Source: Ixodes scapularis (Eukaryota > Arthropoda > Arachnida > Ixodida > Ixodidae). From it: a DNA stretch of 64,000 bases. The stretch covers positions 71,174,252-71,238,251 of the forward strand of contig NW_024609857.1 of NCBI RefSeq assembly GCF_016920785.2, written 5' to 3'. Made by a program: the position numbers and the translations under genes. The notes below the pieces were generated by a model. It saw only the letters and a program-made list of their open reading frames with translations, ran no database searches and was not told the DNA's origin. Of the stretch, positions 1 to 11,837 are shown piece after piece (positions within the stretch are counted from its first letter, which is position 1; every line of letters begins with the position of its first letter).

Positions 1-735
1 AATATTGTTCCATAGTATGGGATCCATATACAAAAAACACTCCGACATTCCAGAAAAAGTTCAAAGACGCGCTGTTCGTTTTGTTTATGGTAAATCCAAA
101 CGCACCGATTCCCCATTATTACTAATGCAGACTAATAATATACCTACCTTCCAACACTGACGAAAGATTGCCCGTTTAAAGGTTTTACACCAACTTGTCA
201 ATTCTAAGATTTCTCTAAATTCCCGTTCTTACGTTAGTGCACTTTCAACCAGGCAAACAAGACACAGTCACCGCTACTCTTTAACGCCCTATTTCGCACG
301 TACAAATACATTTAAGTTTTCACATTTCCCAAGAACAATAAACGAGTGGAATTCATTGCACCTGGAACTGTTTTCATCACCTGATTTTGCATAATCGATG
401 GAATCTTTTTATCTATCCTAGTGACCCTCGCCGCTTTAAAGTTTCATTGTAGTCTTTTTGTCAATGTATATTTTGATGAAGCTTTCAGCTTAGTAGTTCA
501 CTGTTATCTTTGTCATTGTATATTTTGATGGGTCATTGTTATAACTTTGTGATTTACTAGATTTTGATATAGGCATATCTTGTATATCTTGTATTTCTGT
601 GCAGCAGTTTTTCAACCATTGTTTTCTTGTTTTATGTACAACCATTGTTTTTGTAGCGTTATTTATGTTTACCGCCCATCCTGCTTGGACCTCGAAAGGT
701 CTGTAGTATGTACTAAATAAATAAATAAAATAAAA
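1..735 (+). pseudogene. CR1-like LINE, 3' end of ORF2 plus 3' UTR and tail
   Basis: The 3' end of a non-LTR retrotransposon that enters from the left edge. Frame 2 reads through the C-terminal region of the reverse-transcriptase ORF, with the family hallmarks VQRRAVRFVYG near the start and FPRTINEWNSL near the end. There is one in-frame TGA at 158-160 and the terminal TAA is at 392-394. A 3' UTR follows and ends in a short TAAA-type tail at about 708-735, the usual terminus of this clade. Only the C-terminal ~130 codons are in the window, so it is a decayed copy; whether the rest lies to the left cannot be seen. Confidence 0.85.
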
Positions 736-3714
736 TTTTCGGTGCAGAGAAGCTCTACCACCGATTGTGATTCAGCAACTTTTTCTCTCTCGCTTCCTAT
801 CACCCAACGTGGACAAAGGACTAGGCCATCATGCCTTTCATCTCTGAGGACGCTTTAAGTTATTTTTTCACGCGAAGACGCATGAGGTTTTACTGTTTTG
901 CGCTAGACTGCTCCACTCCAATATATGCGACTCGAGGATAGTTTCTTTTTTTTTTTAGCTCTTACTGGCGAAAGGTTTAATTGATGGGGAAGCTCTGAGT
1001 TCTTTTAAAGGAAACTCTCCCGAGAAATAGTTTATGGATGTTGCAAAGAGCTTCAATTGGTTACGGATAGCCTCGACATCAATCACAGTTGATGGATGTC
1101 GCGCTGGGTAATGAAGATTTGTTCAAACCTTACAGAATGACAGAATTTACTTTACAAAAATTAGTCCCCGAGTACCTTTCCGCTAAACAACATTTTAACC
1201 TCGGCTGCGATTAAATATTAAAAAAAGGAGGCCGAGAAATAAAGTTGGCATCGCCGGTGTTGCTCCACCCGACGTCTACAGCGTAGCTTTTTGCCGCCGC
1301 CGACATCGAAGTGTTAGCCACTGCAATGAACCTAAGCAAGTGATGTAACCGAACGTGCCGTTCGACGAAAAAAACAGCAAAATCCTGTCTCTGTGAGATT
1401 TGAGAGCAAACAGACACGTCGTCGGTGTATGTTCTGTTTTCTCTTCTAAATGACCCCGCTTTAAATCTTCGAGAATATTTTCTGAACAAACACTCCCGTT
1501 TTGCTTTAAAGGTGTATTAAAATCCTCGTTTACCGACGCCATACCAAGTGTAACGAAATCGCTGCTAAGCAATGAGTTTTCCCGGGGTGTCCAAAGTAAT
1601 AATTTTTTTAGTATATGAGAGACTGTGTTTTTGTTTTTTTTCTTGCTTTTGTGTTTACTGTAAACCATACAAATCCTCATTGATGGTTGGTGGCGTGGAT
1701 TATTAAAACTGTCATTTATTTGCCTTACTTCACAGCCTGCGTCTCGTCCGCATTAATTGAGCTGATTTCGAATCAAGAAAAACAGCATGTACCAGAAAAT
1801 AAATCACAAATTCAGAAACAAATTCGTAAAATTTCGTAAACAAATTATGGCCCAGTTTGCGCAGTCCGATAACATCCGTATATTTTTTCAAGTTGTCGAC
1901 GATTTTTTTTTTGGTCAAAATGTGCGTGTGAATTAACAAATAATAGGAAGAAACAAACGTGAACCCTGTTCCCGCTTGCGTTTTTGTCACGCACGAATCG
2001 AAGGTGTACAGCTGCTTCCGCAGCAGAACGCAACAACGCGTTGGCACCGCATCTCTCGCACGAAGCGCGATCGCTTGCTTACAGAGGTTCTCTGCCGGTT
2101 GGGTCCCTATTTTCGCTTTCTCGCCGTTACCAAGATGGCGAACGTAGTTCTTGGCACGCTACTAGATGGCGCTCTACAAAATTCGTCACCTGCTTATGGC
2201 GTAAAACAATCTGTCCAACAAGCGAAAGTGTAACGGCGTAGCAACAGCGTAGTGTGACTGCTCTACTCGAAAGACATTAGACCAGACTGTGACTTCCGAA
2301 AAAAATTATCTTACTTTGCGCTAAGCTTCGCTGCCACGAAAAGTACAAGAAAAGGAACAAAATGAAAGTGAAAAAAAAAGTAGGAGAGTAGAAGAGGAGA
2401 CAAGTGATTGTCTAAACCGTCCTGGGTGTGTCACTTCAAGACGTCTATCAAAAGCGGACGCTGAAGCAGTGTGTTTCGTCACATTGAAGGCATCGAATGG
2501 CCCCTCCCCGTAACAAGCCCGGGCTCGGATCATGCTAAATCTCTTATTTCTCGGATACGACTTGTGCTGCTCGAAGCACAAAGCCAGGCATGAATAGGAC
2601 TCTACCCACAGGACCACTTCTGCCTGTTCCCTAGTTTATTGCTTCGCTGGCACGTGTGCTCCTGGCAAACCGCACCTAGATTATGCAAAGCTCATGCACT
2701 TATGGCATTTCAACGTGATCGCAGTGACACTCTTTGGCAAAAACAAATTGGATACGAACGCCACGCTATAGTTCGGCTGGGCCGTGTGACGAGTGAATGC
2801 TTCTGAGGATGCTCGGCGTTGGGATCGGTTCCTGACGCTGATCGAGTCGGCGCCATCCTAGCGTGATGCCATTACATAACAATAATTGGCGAGACATGCG
2901 TGACCCTTTTTGATGGCTATAGCGATTGTACTGCATGCTCTAATAATTTTCGTTGCTTATAAAACCAAAACAATAAAAGAAAATCGTTGCGTCTATTTTT
3001 TTTTTTTAATTTTCAATAACCACGTTATGGTTTTATCGCCAATGTCGGTAAATGCATTTGAACCCAAAATATAAACTTCAAATCGGACGAATCACCGAAT
3101 ATCTTATTTTATGCAAAATATCACCGCGTGGTTCCTTTTTTCAAGCAAAACGGTCTCACAGTCTTTTGATATTGGCAGTTTTTTTCTCTAATACAATTGA
3201 CGGTTGGAGCACATCACAAGAAACTATATATGCGCATATTGCCTGTCAACTCAATCAACGCAAAGTAGGACAATTACCAAGCCTAAAAAGCAAATATAGC
3301 TGTTTAAAGACACTGTTTATTTTACATGTTCAAGAAACACAAGCTTTGGATCACATTCAGTTTTGTTTAAGTAATCCGACGTTCTTTGTCCCGCAAGCTT
3401 TTACTGATTTCTTAATTATTGTGGTGTGTGTATGTTTTTACAACCGGAAGTTAGTCGCTTCAGTAGGCCTCTGGTGTATCAGCTGTACATGAGCAATAGA
3501 ACTTAGGGTTAATTATTAACCGAGCATCAAAGAGTATGCCGGGAACGTCTGCAGCTGTAGCTGTTTGAACGCAAACAGTTAAAACAAATGGCAGTTCCCA
3601 GGCGCGTTCTACAAAGCTTTCTTTCGGTTATTCACTTCCCATCTCTTGTATAAGGAAAGCCAGCGCGTGTTCCTACGTTCCCAGCATTATCTTAGATGCT
3701 TGGGTAATTTAGCA
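736..3714. other. No gene recognised
   Basis: AT-rich, non-repetitive-looking sequence. Several open frames of 60-146 codons occur on both strands, but none shows a recognisable domain, exon pattern or codon bias. An AAGATGGC motif (YY1-like) lies at about 2133, but nothing else suggests a promoter. Confidence 0.5.
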
Positions 3715-3930
3715 AAATATCTATTTAGCCAGTGCAGTGCAACTGCTAGGCTAGGGTCTTCAGCGTGCATCACGCAGTAGTGATACACGTCCGCACGCCA
3801 GTGCGATGCTCATCCATATCGAAACGGGCAGGGGCGAGGATTGAACCCATGAGCCCTGGGCTTCGCAGAGCGAGCTTTCGCTACACGGGCTCCGAGCTGC
3901 GGCGAGCTGCACACTCGACCACAGATCCCC
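3715..3930 (-). mobile_element. tRNA-derived SINE, copy 1
   Basis: On the minus strand this runs from GGGGATCTGTGG at 3930 through a pol III B-box-like GGTTCAATCC (about 3838-3847) to a tail near 3715. It aligns along most of its length with 56455-56690 on the plus strand. Shared blocks include CAGCTCGGAGC, GCGAAAGCTCGC, CTACTGCGT-ATGCACG-TGAAGACC/TTAAAGACC and GCACTGGCTAAAT. Two diverged copies in opposite orientation with a tRNA-like head fit a tick SINE of the Ruka type; the family name is inference. No coding capacity. Confidence 0.8.
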
Positions 3931-4039
3931 CTTCTGATTTAATGACGTGATGTAGAAAATGTAAAGGAGTTGTGGAACCGGCAGCGCTGATATAATAGAA
4001 TGTCCACTTCATGTAAACGAAGTGCATTAAATTTATTAG

Positions 4040-4655
4040 GCGTTTAATTTGTAGAGATCTCGCTGCTCTCCCCCGCGTCGACCCTCCGGACCCTAATTTC
4101 CGGCCTCCGAGATACGTCATGCCTCGGGGGAGCGGCCATGGCCTCGCGTACCACAGATCCGGGTACAGCGCTCCCCCAGCTCACTGACGTCACGGGACTG
4201 GCCTCCCAGAACAAAGGGGCGAAGGCTTGAAAAGGGGAAGCCGGCCGGACAAAGGAAGTCTCTCTTGGACGGCAGCTCTCTTGGACGGCGAACCTCTCGG
4301 GCGGCGGGACACGAAGTATGGTGCAGCGGTAACAAGGAGACAAGGACGCTGGCGCGGGATTCAGCGGGAGACGAACGATGACGCGGGGAAAGTGCGGGCA
4401 AGACGTTGAGTGGTGGACTCGACGGACGAACCGGACTGCGACCCTGGACGACGACGTCCCCATGACGCGGTGTGAATGACCACCGCTGGGACTAGGAGAA
4501 GCTGCAGTGGCAGCGGACTTCCGCCGGCCTCGCTGATGACCGTTCCCCGATCCCGAAACCCCCCAGGCAATAAGTGAGTGAATAAACCCTTTTGCCGAGA
4601 GCGAAGTATTGCTGTGTCATATTCATCCGGAGACAGGGTTTGAGGGAATCGGAGC
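4040..4655 (+). mobile_element. possible solo LTR (weak)
   Basis: GC-rich non-coding segment ending in a purine-rich stretch, then GAGTGAATAAACCC with an AATAAA signal at about 4579-4584, resembling the R/U5 part of a retrotransposon LTR. It holds a tandem 17-nt duplication of TCTTGGACGGC-type sequence at about 4261-4290. I found no second LTR, primer-binding site or clear target duplication, so this is only a candidate. Confidence 0.3.
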
Positions 4656-4657
4656 TA

Positions 4658-4852
4658 TACTCCGCGACAACTTTTCTTGGCAATGCAGTGGAAGGTACAG
4701 GCCCGCGTCCCCTCTCCCATTTTGAGTGTGCGCGACCTCTCCTCCTCTCGCCGGAAATGGGGGAGGAGGAGAGCCTGCGTACACTCAAAATGGGAGAGGG
4801 GACGCGGGCCTGTACCTTCCACTGCATTGCCAAGAAAAGTTGTCGCGGAGTA
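4658..4852. mobile_element. 195-bp fold-back MITE, copy 1
   Basis: A nearly perfect palindrome. The left arm begins TACTCCGCGACAAC and the right arm ends GTTGTCGCGGAGTA; about 72 nt pair exactly, and a shorter inner palindrome fills the centre. TA dinucleotides flank both ends (4656-4657, 4853-4854), consistent with TA target duplication as in Tc1/mariner-type elements. It is exactly as long as copy 2 at 32600-32794. It has no coding capacity and depends on an unknown transposase. Confidence 0.9.
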
Positions 4853-5587
4853 TAGAAGCCCGCATATTGAACTTCTGTTAGAGGCAATGTTTTCTTCTTT
4901 TTTTTTCAGAAACAATTGAAAGTTCGTTTAAAAACACTCTAGACGTCCATGAATTGGATGCATATATCCAAAGAATAAGCACCATTCAAATGTTGATGCG
5001 TCGTGTTTAGTTCCAGACCCTTCCTTCACGGTGATGATCACTGCGCATAACCCCTTGAGAATCCGCTGATGTAAACATTAGCACGGGACTCCTTGAGCGA
5101 CTGAAATAAAGTCGAATACGTGAATACTAACAAAATATCCTTCCTCTTTGCTGGTTCGGAAAAAATAACGAGAAGCCCGGACCGAGACTCCGTCGTGGGC
5201 AAATCATAACGTTACCGCCGACACGGTCTCCGCAAATATGTACATCCTTTCAGCCCTTTGACTGAGGGTCGAAGCTACAGTTAAATACTTACCACCTCCT
5301 TTCACCGGCCCCCGGCATGACTCAAACTTCTAGATTTTACGGCTATTATGTTTTGTGTTCTGATTTAAGCCGTTATTGGTTTCATAGGTGTGTCATCATC
5401 AGCGTTACAAAGAGCTTGAAACGCAAAAGGCGAGTGGAAATCTTACTGTCACGGCAATGTGCGCTTTTGTAACGCCTAAGTGGTCTTAGGAGTTGCGGAA
5501 ATGCCAGAATGTTACAGCTACTTTAAGGTCACCCATTTGTCAGGTCAAAGTATATAGTAAGCCACGCGTAAATCGACTGTAAGCGTG
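4853..5587. other. No gene recognised
   Basis: No convincing coding frame, RNA gene or repeat was seen. Confidence 0.5.
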
Positions 5588-6373
5588 TAATAGACCCTTT
5601 CCGAAATTTAGTGTCATCTGCCGGTTCGTAAAGCAGTTTAGATTTTGCCATATCAAGGGCGGAAATGAACTTGTATCGGCACCGTCACTTTCGCAAGTCA
5701 ACGGCTAGCGAGGAATTGTTCATTGTGAGTTCTTTCTCGATCACTTTCAGTTCGGTGGTGACCAAAAACCTGCATTCAGAACAAAGCTCCAACCCACTCA
5801 GATGCCTCCAGAAAATTATATACACCAAAGCGTTTTAAAGCCGATTGTGTGCCGCCCACAAATTGACTAAATCTGAGTTATTAGAAATAAATGCTTACGT
5901 AGCTTTTGTGTTCCATTCCTACGTCGCGTTGTTCTGACCCCCGAATGTACAGTCTCCGGCGATATGAAAGACCCACTGGGAGCGCGTGGCCGAGGCAGTG
6001 GCTGGCGGGGGCGCTACGAGCGCTCCGGGCAATTCCATTCTGCTTCGAGGGGAGGACGCTCACTCAGGGCTCAGCACAAACTGATAAGCGCGCGCTTTAG
6101 CTGAGCTTCGAGTGAGCGTCCTCCCCTCGAAGCAGAACGGAACTGTCCGAAGCGCTCGCAGTGCCCCCGCCAGCCACCACCTCGGCCACGCGCTCCCAGT
6201 GGGTCTTTCATATCGCCGGAGACTGTACAGGCCTCGCATATCCGCTTAGGAGCATTTCCAACGTCTTGCTTCATCAGTCACTAGAAGGCCGCCATTGGTA
6301 TGGCACAGATGCCGTTCCACGGATGATGATAGTGATCAAAGTGACCAGACTGAATTTCGGAAAGGGTCTATTA
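5588..6373. mobile_element. 786-bp inverted-repeat element with internal hairpin
   Basis: The outer ends are inverted repeats of about 25 nt starting TAATAGACCCTTTCCGAAAT (5588 onward, and its complement ending at 6373). Inside is a second inverted repeat: 120-nt arms at about 5946-6065 and 6110-6229 around a 44-nt loop, roughly 90% matched by eye. No transposase frame is present. TA at both ends would suit a TA target site. It abuts the Harbinger-like element that starts at 6390. Confidence 0.65.
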
Positions 6374-6389
6374 GCCGCTACCGGACTAA

Positions 6390-8159
6390 GGGCCGGTTGC
6401 ACCAACGCTGCTTAGCGCAAAGTGGAGCCTAGCCGGGAACCTAAGCTAAGTTTCGGTTTCGTTCAGTTGCACCAAAATCGCTTATCGCTAAACCTAGCAC
6501 TAAACTACGCTTATCGTAAGCGCTCAACATTGGGCGCTTTGCTTTTGGTTGTTTCTTAATCCTGGATTTAAAACATGGCGGCTGGTTTGTGGCGGTCGAC
6601 GTGGTGAACGAAATTGGTTGTACAAAGTGTTTTAGGCTACAACAGCGTGAGAGTCTCGATAGAATGACCTTCGATTGTGACAAGGATGCAAAATATTGTC
6701 GCGTGAAGTGTTTATCGACCCCGGTTTTCAAGTTGGCTCTCCACTTTCAGTGCGTGTTAGCCCTACCGAGATACGTACGGAAGGGAGGCACTCACTTGAT
6801 CGAATGACGTTTGAGCGAACGCCCACGTTTCACCGAATGACACTTTAGCGAATAGTTGGACGCCACGAAGCGGCGTTTTCGGGTGGGCCAAATGGGTTCA
6901 CATTTTTGTAATGAGCCGCCGCAGACTGTCGCCGCGAAGCGGCGTAAAGCGCAGCGCGGCGGATGGGTTAACGCGCGCCCCGTTATTCGCTAAAACGTCG
7001 ATTCGCTCAAACGTCGCTGTTCGCTAAGACGTCATTCGCTCATGTGATATGGACCCCGTCTGTCTTCCCGTTGGTTATTCTGTCAACGAGCTTAGTCGTA
7101 TGTACTTACTCTACTGATTTTCGCATTACTGTAACGTATTATTATTTACCACCTTGTTTATTCCTACTCGCAACGCATATCCTTCAATCCGATCAGCGCG
7201 TTGAATAGTGGCAGTACATGATCTCGGCGATCAGCTGATTGTCGACTCTTCTGCCGTTTGCATCAGATTGCGGCGCTCTTAAATTGTAAAACAGCGAAAA
7301 GTCAATTTCTTTCGTTTTCTGAGTTTCGAGACAATCTTCCGTGAATTTTTCTTGTCTCGCGAGTAGAATCTTAGCTTCAGAAAACTGTATCGTTCCATAA
7401 CCGTAACTTTTCTGGTGATCGTGTTTTTTAGGGATATTTTGCTTTATAGCTTTCATTCGTGGCGACGACAACTTCTATTCGTGGCGACGAGAACTGGACG
7501 ACTTCTATTCGATGATTTCCGGGCATTTTCGCAGCTGCCGTGGCGAGTTAGCCACTGTTTTGAACTTCGTCGGTCTCAGGCATGACTTGATTTTAGTAGT
7601 CATCTTACCTGCCTAGTTATTCTCGATGATGTTTTGTCCTTAGCGATGTAGCGAGTAGAGCGTCCTTCTCGCTTTCGGGGAGATTTTGGGCCCCCGATGG
7701 TTCCTTTATTTCAAAATGTGAGCGCGAAAACTACTGTCACTGTGAAAATATTCTGTTATTGACCGATATTAAATACTCAATCACAGATGTGAAGAGCATT
7801 CGTGTTTATTTAAAGCGTTGACTCCTGTTTTCGAAAGTTAATCGAAAAATTGATTGAATTTGGAGACCTTTAATTCCTTACTTGCCGAAGAAATACAGCG
7901 AAAAGCAGACGCCGACTACAGCAGGTTTTTTGTTTACATCTCGAGATTCCTCACCGCCAATCGTATTCCTCCCTCTAAGCGTTCCCTAGTTCGCTCTGTT
8001 TCTCCCTACATTCCCTAGGCAAATCTAGCGTTTAGCTAGGGGCGCGTCTGTAAAGCCGGAATTGAAACCCGTGCTTATCCGAGCTTGGTTTAGGACGCTA
8101 AACCGACTTATGAAAGAGCAGCTTTGGGTTAAGGTAAGCGACGTTGGTGCAACCGGCCC
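6390..8159. mobile_element. PIF/Harbinger-like DNA element, non-autonomous
   Basis: The terminal inverted repeats are 18/18 identical (GGGCCGGTTGCACCAACG at 6390 and its complement ending at 8159), followed by a shared GCTTA a few bases in. A perfect 3-bp direct repeat TAA flanks it (6387-6389, 8160-8162), the target length typical of PIF/Harbinger. Internal copies of GTTGCACCAA and GCTTATCGC occur near the left end. I see no intact transposase; small frames at 6589-6807 (+) and 7193-7471 (-) are unassigned. It contains the 274-bp MITE at 6783-7056. Confidence 0.7.
6783..7056 (+). mobile_element. 274-bp MITE, copy 1 (TTAGCGAA-rich)
   Basis: It starts GGGAGGCACTCAC and ends GTGATATGGACCC, with imperfect inverted termini (about 19 of 27 positions). 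It is built of repeated GAATGACGTTT and TTAGCGAA-type words at both ends around a GC-rich centre carrying two AAGCGGCG hairpins. It aligns end to end with 10410-10684 in inverse orientation. It sits inside the Harbinger-like element, so it is the younger insertion. Confidence 0.85.
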
Positions 8160-9181
8160 TAAGAGTGTATGTAGAGGTTTCGATTAATCACCGAAATACT
8201 TTTTCATTCAAACTTTAGAAAAAAGGAGATTGTTTTACTTAGATGCATAATTGTTCGTCCCAACTGTTTTAAAAGCATTCAAATATAAAAATGATTATAC
8301 CCACTTTCCACTCTAAGAACAAAAGCACTCTTCGTAGTTCGTTTGGGGGGAAGAAAAATAGACCGCATTTTTTACGTTATGTTTTTAAAAATGGACCAGC
8401 AGCATATTGCTTGGCACTTCCCGTTTTCTGGTTTGATCATAGCTCAGAAGCGTCGAAATGATAAGCGAAAAATATTTTGCACGAATATCCTAGCTAGGTG
8501 GATTGTTTTATTAGGAACAAAAAAGTCTAAACTAGTAATCACTTGTTTAATGAGCTATGTACCAGTATGTATTTATGTGATTTATTTTGAATGCTATTGT
8601 TCCTCTACAGGACTAATATAGAAGTGGTATTACGCAATCACATAGAATCATGCGCACAAAATGCACAAATCATTATCACCACATCACATAATTCGGGAGT
8701 TTTCTCACTTTCAAGCTTTGTCGACATTTTATAACAAAATAATATTCACGTTATCTTGTCACCGGATGCGTGACCTTCACCCACTTAAAATTCAACATTT
8801 CCCAGGTTCGTGAGCTTTTCTGAATCTCTCAAGAACCACTTCAGTGGAACATGCTGCCATCTATGTTGGTAGACTTAGACAAACTCTTGCTTCATAATAG
8901 AAATGACACGTACCGATGACAGCACAAACTCAAATGTGTGTGGTCACTGACAAGCTGTGGACTGACAAGGACCGACAACGCGAGCTTCCTACCTTTGATA
9001 ATACTTCGGCTTCTCGTGCAGTTCGAGCGCGCGGGCGCAGCAAAAGCGCAGTGGGAGGCATATAGACCTCGCGCTGAAGACCGGGCGTTCAAGAGACACG
9101 CTCTGTCGTTCTCGCTCAGTCAGTGACTATATACTTCGTCTCACCCACCGTGGTCTCACCTTAGCATGGACTAACCGAGAA
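8160..9181. other. No gene recognised
   Basis: Open frames at 8343-8621 (+), 8892-9092 (-) and 8938-9126 (+) show no recognisable domain. Confidence 0.5.
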
Positions 9182-9720
9182 CACACTTAACTTTTTTACA
9201 CCCTTTAAGGGTGCTACAGCACCCTTTAGGGGTGCTGCAGGGGGTTTGCACCCTTCACTTAGCCGTCTAGCACCCTTTTGCTTGCAGGGTTAGCACCCCT
9301 CAAGACGAGCGCGAGGGTGCTTTTGCGCGAGCACCCTTCCGATTCATTGTGAGGGGTGCTGAGAGCTGGAAGGGTGTTGGAACGGTGCTCAGTTATTGGG
9401 TCAAAGGTGTTCTTTATTTTTAACAGCATAATTTAGAAAAAAAAGGAAGCTAGGCTCAGCGTACATTAAATGAATTGATGAACCACAGTATATTTTTTAT
9501 TCATTTTATTTTTATTTATGGCTAATCAACCAAAATCTGTATACTCCGAAAATCCGATCGGCATCTATTTCAAATTACGACCAGCAAAAATAAAGCTCAA
9601 TCAATCAACTAGTATTTACTGCAGAGTTAACGAAGAATCACTGGATTTCACGCTGGCATAGTTCAATAATAACAATAAAAATAAAATCATTTATTGTTTT
9701 TTGCAGTGCCCAGGGACATT

Positions 9721-9939
9721 CAATAGACCGATCCCACAGCTAGTTTGAGTACGCCACCGCTGCCGACATGCATCGTGGGAGCTGTAGTCTTTCTGCACAC
9801 GCGACAACCCTGCTAGAGGTCTGCGCGAGCAGAGCACGAGGCGGCATGAGCTATCTCGTGAATTGGCGTCTGCCTCCTACGAACTACAGCTATGGCGGCG
9901 TCACGCATGCGTGGAACGCTTGGTGAGATCGGTCTATTG
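9721..9939. mobile_element. 219-bp MITE
   Basis: Inverted ends CAATAGACCGAT...ATCGGTCTATTG, with further inner complementarity (ACTACAGCT in both arms). No target duplication is obvious. The end motif GAGATCGGTCTATT recurs at about 18713, suggesting a fragment of a relative there. Confidence 0.6.
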
Positions 9940-9983
9940 GCCTTCTTGCTAGCGTAGTTCAATAGAATGCATAAACAGATATG

Positions 9984-10146
9984 CTTGCGCGCGCGCACAT
10001 ACACATACACGCGCGCACGCGCGTACGCAAGCATGTACACGCGCAAACGCACGCAGACGCAGACGCACGCACAAACAACCACGCGGACGTATCCACACGC
10101 GCACACGAGCACGGGAGCATGCACGCACACACGCACGCACGCACGG
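9984..10146. repeat. alternating purine-pyrimidine tract (CA/CG/TA)
   Basis: About 160 nt of nearly uninterrupted alternating CA, CG and TA dinucleotides, a mixed microsatellite with Z-DNA-forming character. Open frames of 60-107 codons across it in several phases are low-complexity artefacts. Confidence 0.9.
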
Positions 10147-10409
10147 AAATGAATACGACAAACGAAACGTGCTTGAGCTATAGTTTCGGTTTCGTGTTTA
10201 AAAAGAAAACCTAAAACTTAGATAAAACCTAAGATAGGCTAAATTTTTGTTAACTTTCTACAACATTATAGTGACACTATTAATAGTAATATAATACTTA
10301 ATTGCTTAGTTTCGTTTTCAAAAAAAAAAAAAAAAAAAGAAGAGCCTTTTGAAGACTGCGCAAGGCCCATCGCTATTGCACTCAGCTACCGTTGGCAGCC
10401 GTTGGAAGC

Positions 10410-10684
10410 GGGTCCATATCACAAGAGCGAATGACATTTTAGCGAACGGCGACATTTGAGCGAATGTTCGTTTTAGCGAATAACGGGGGCGCGCGTTAAC
10501 CCATCCGTCGCGCTGCGCTTTACGCCGCTTCGCGGCGACAGTCTGCGGCAACTCATTACAAAAATATGAACTCACTTGGCCCACCCGAAAACGCCGCTTC
10601 GCGGCGTCCGACTACTCGCTAAAGTGTCGTTCGATGAAACGTGGGCGTTCGCTAAAACGTCATTCGATGAAGTGAGTGCCTCCC
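10410..10684 (-). mobile_element. 275-bp MITE, copy 2, with 9-bp target duplication
   Basis: Inverse copy of the element at 6783-7056, with the same termini and internal words. A perfect 9-nt direct repeat GTTGGAAGC flanks it (10401-10409 and 10685-10693). A 9-bp duplication and termini beginning GGG fit Mutator-like or Merlin-like elements; that superfamily assignment is inference. Non-coding. Confidence 0.88.
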
Positions 10685-11837
10685 GTTGGAAGCAACGTTG
10701 GTTGGAAGTTAGGCAGGCTTCGAGGATCGCTTCCTTTTTACGTTTTAGCCGATATTTTAGATATCTTCCTTACGAATAACGTGTTCAAGCGTAGCAAGGG
10801 ATGACTGAGAGCTGGGAGACGCTGCGTCTTACCAACGCAAGTTGCGGACAGTCCATCAACACTGCTGCAAACGCCGGTGAGCACTTCTGTTTTTGCGAAC
10901 TGCGTCGCTGTTTTGAAACTTTGTCGTGTACCATGTGCTTGCTAAGCTATGCTTGATTCTAACGATGCTTCTGGCCGGTGTTATTTCGTTAATTAAAAAG
11001 AGCGTACGTTGTTCAAAACCTATGGCTTGCTCCGCAGGGTGAGAAAGATTCGTGTGCAGCGGAGCCGAGAGGCTGTTCTGGGCGCCGTTCTACGACGTTC
11101 GTCCGATGACGCATTTTGCGGAGCGTTCAAGTGCAGTCTGACGGCAGTTCAAGCAATCACAGGTCATGCTAGTTCTGCCGTGTGGTCTCAACAGCCGCTC
11201 GCCACCGATTCGTTTCGTAAAACGGGAGCGAGAAAAAACGTTACAAGAGCGAGCAGCATGATTTCTTGCCTATGCTTATAATGCCTGTGCCGCAGAAACG
11301 CGCGGTCATTTCGCGTATGCCGAAGCGGCACGCTTTTGAAGTTTACGATTGTGCGATGTAAATAAAGTGAGTTTCAACGTCGCGTTTTTACGGGGCAGCG
11401 AAAGCCGCTTCGAAAGCAGAGCAGCTAGAAAAAGCAAAAGTATGAAAAAATGCGAAAAGATCCTGAATATTCGATGGTGTTGAAAGACTACCAACGTACC
11501 GACTCGCCCAGTTATTCTTTCTGTCAAAAAATAATAACCAATAGTAATAAATGAAAAAATACCAACTTTTAATTGGTTATAAATCATGTGTAATTCATGC
11601 AGTACAGCCTTCCCTGCTCTGTTGCTTTCATGAGATCAGGTAATGTGTAAATGTGTAGGATAGTTCACAGGAACAATTTATGTCCGACCCATGATATTGT
11701 ACGTTTTCGCCAAATGCTTCAAGTTATATAAAAAAATGCTCATCATAAATTAAGCCACACCACTGAATGTACACCAGTGTGTGGTGTTATGTATGTTCCC
11801 AGCAAAAGAAAAAGATGCATTCAAAAAGGGCTAAATA

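Noticed and set aside
2141..2233. Short frame starting at the AAGATGGC motif
   Set aside because: About 30 codons with no family match; the motif alone does not support a gene.
4492..4919. Mirror-image open frames on both strands
   Set aside because: Produced by the palindromic 195-bp MITE; the same peptide appears on both strands.
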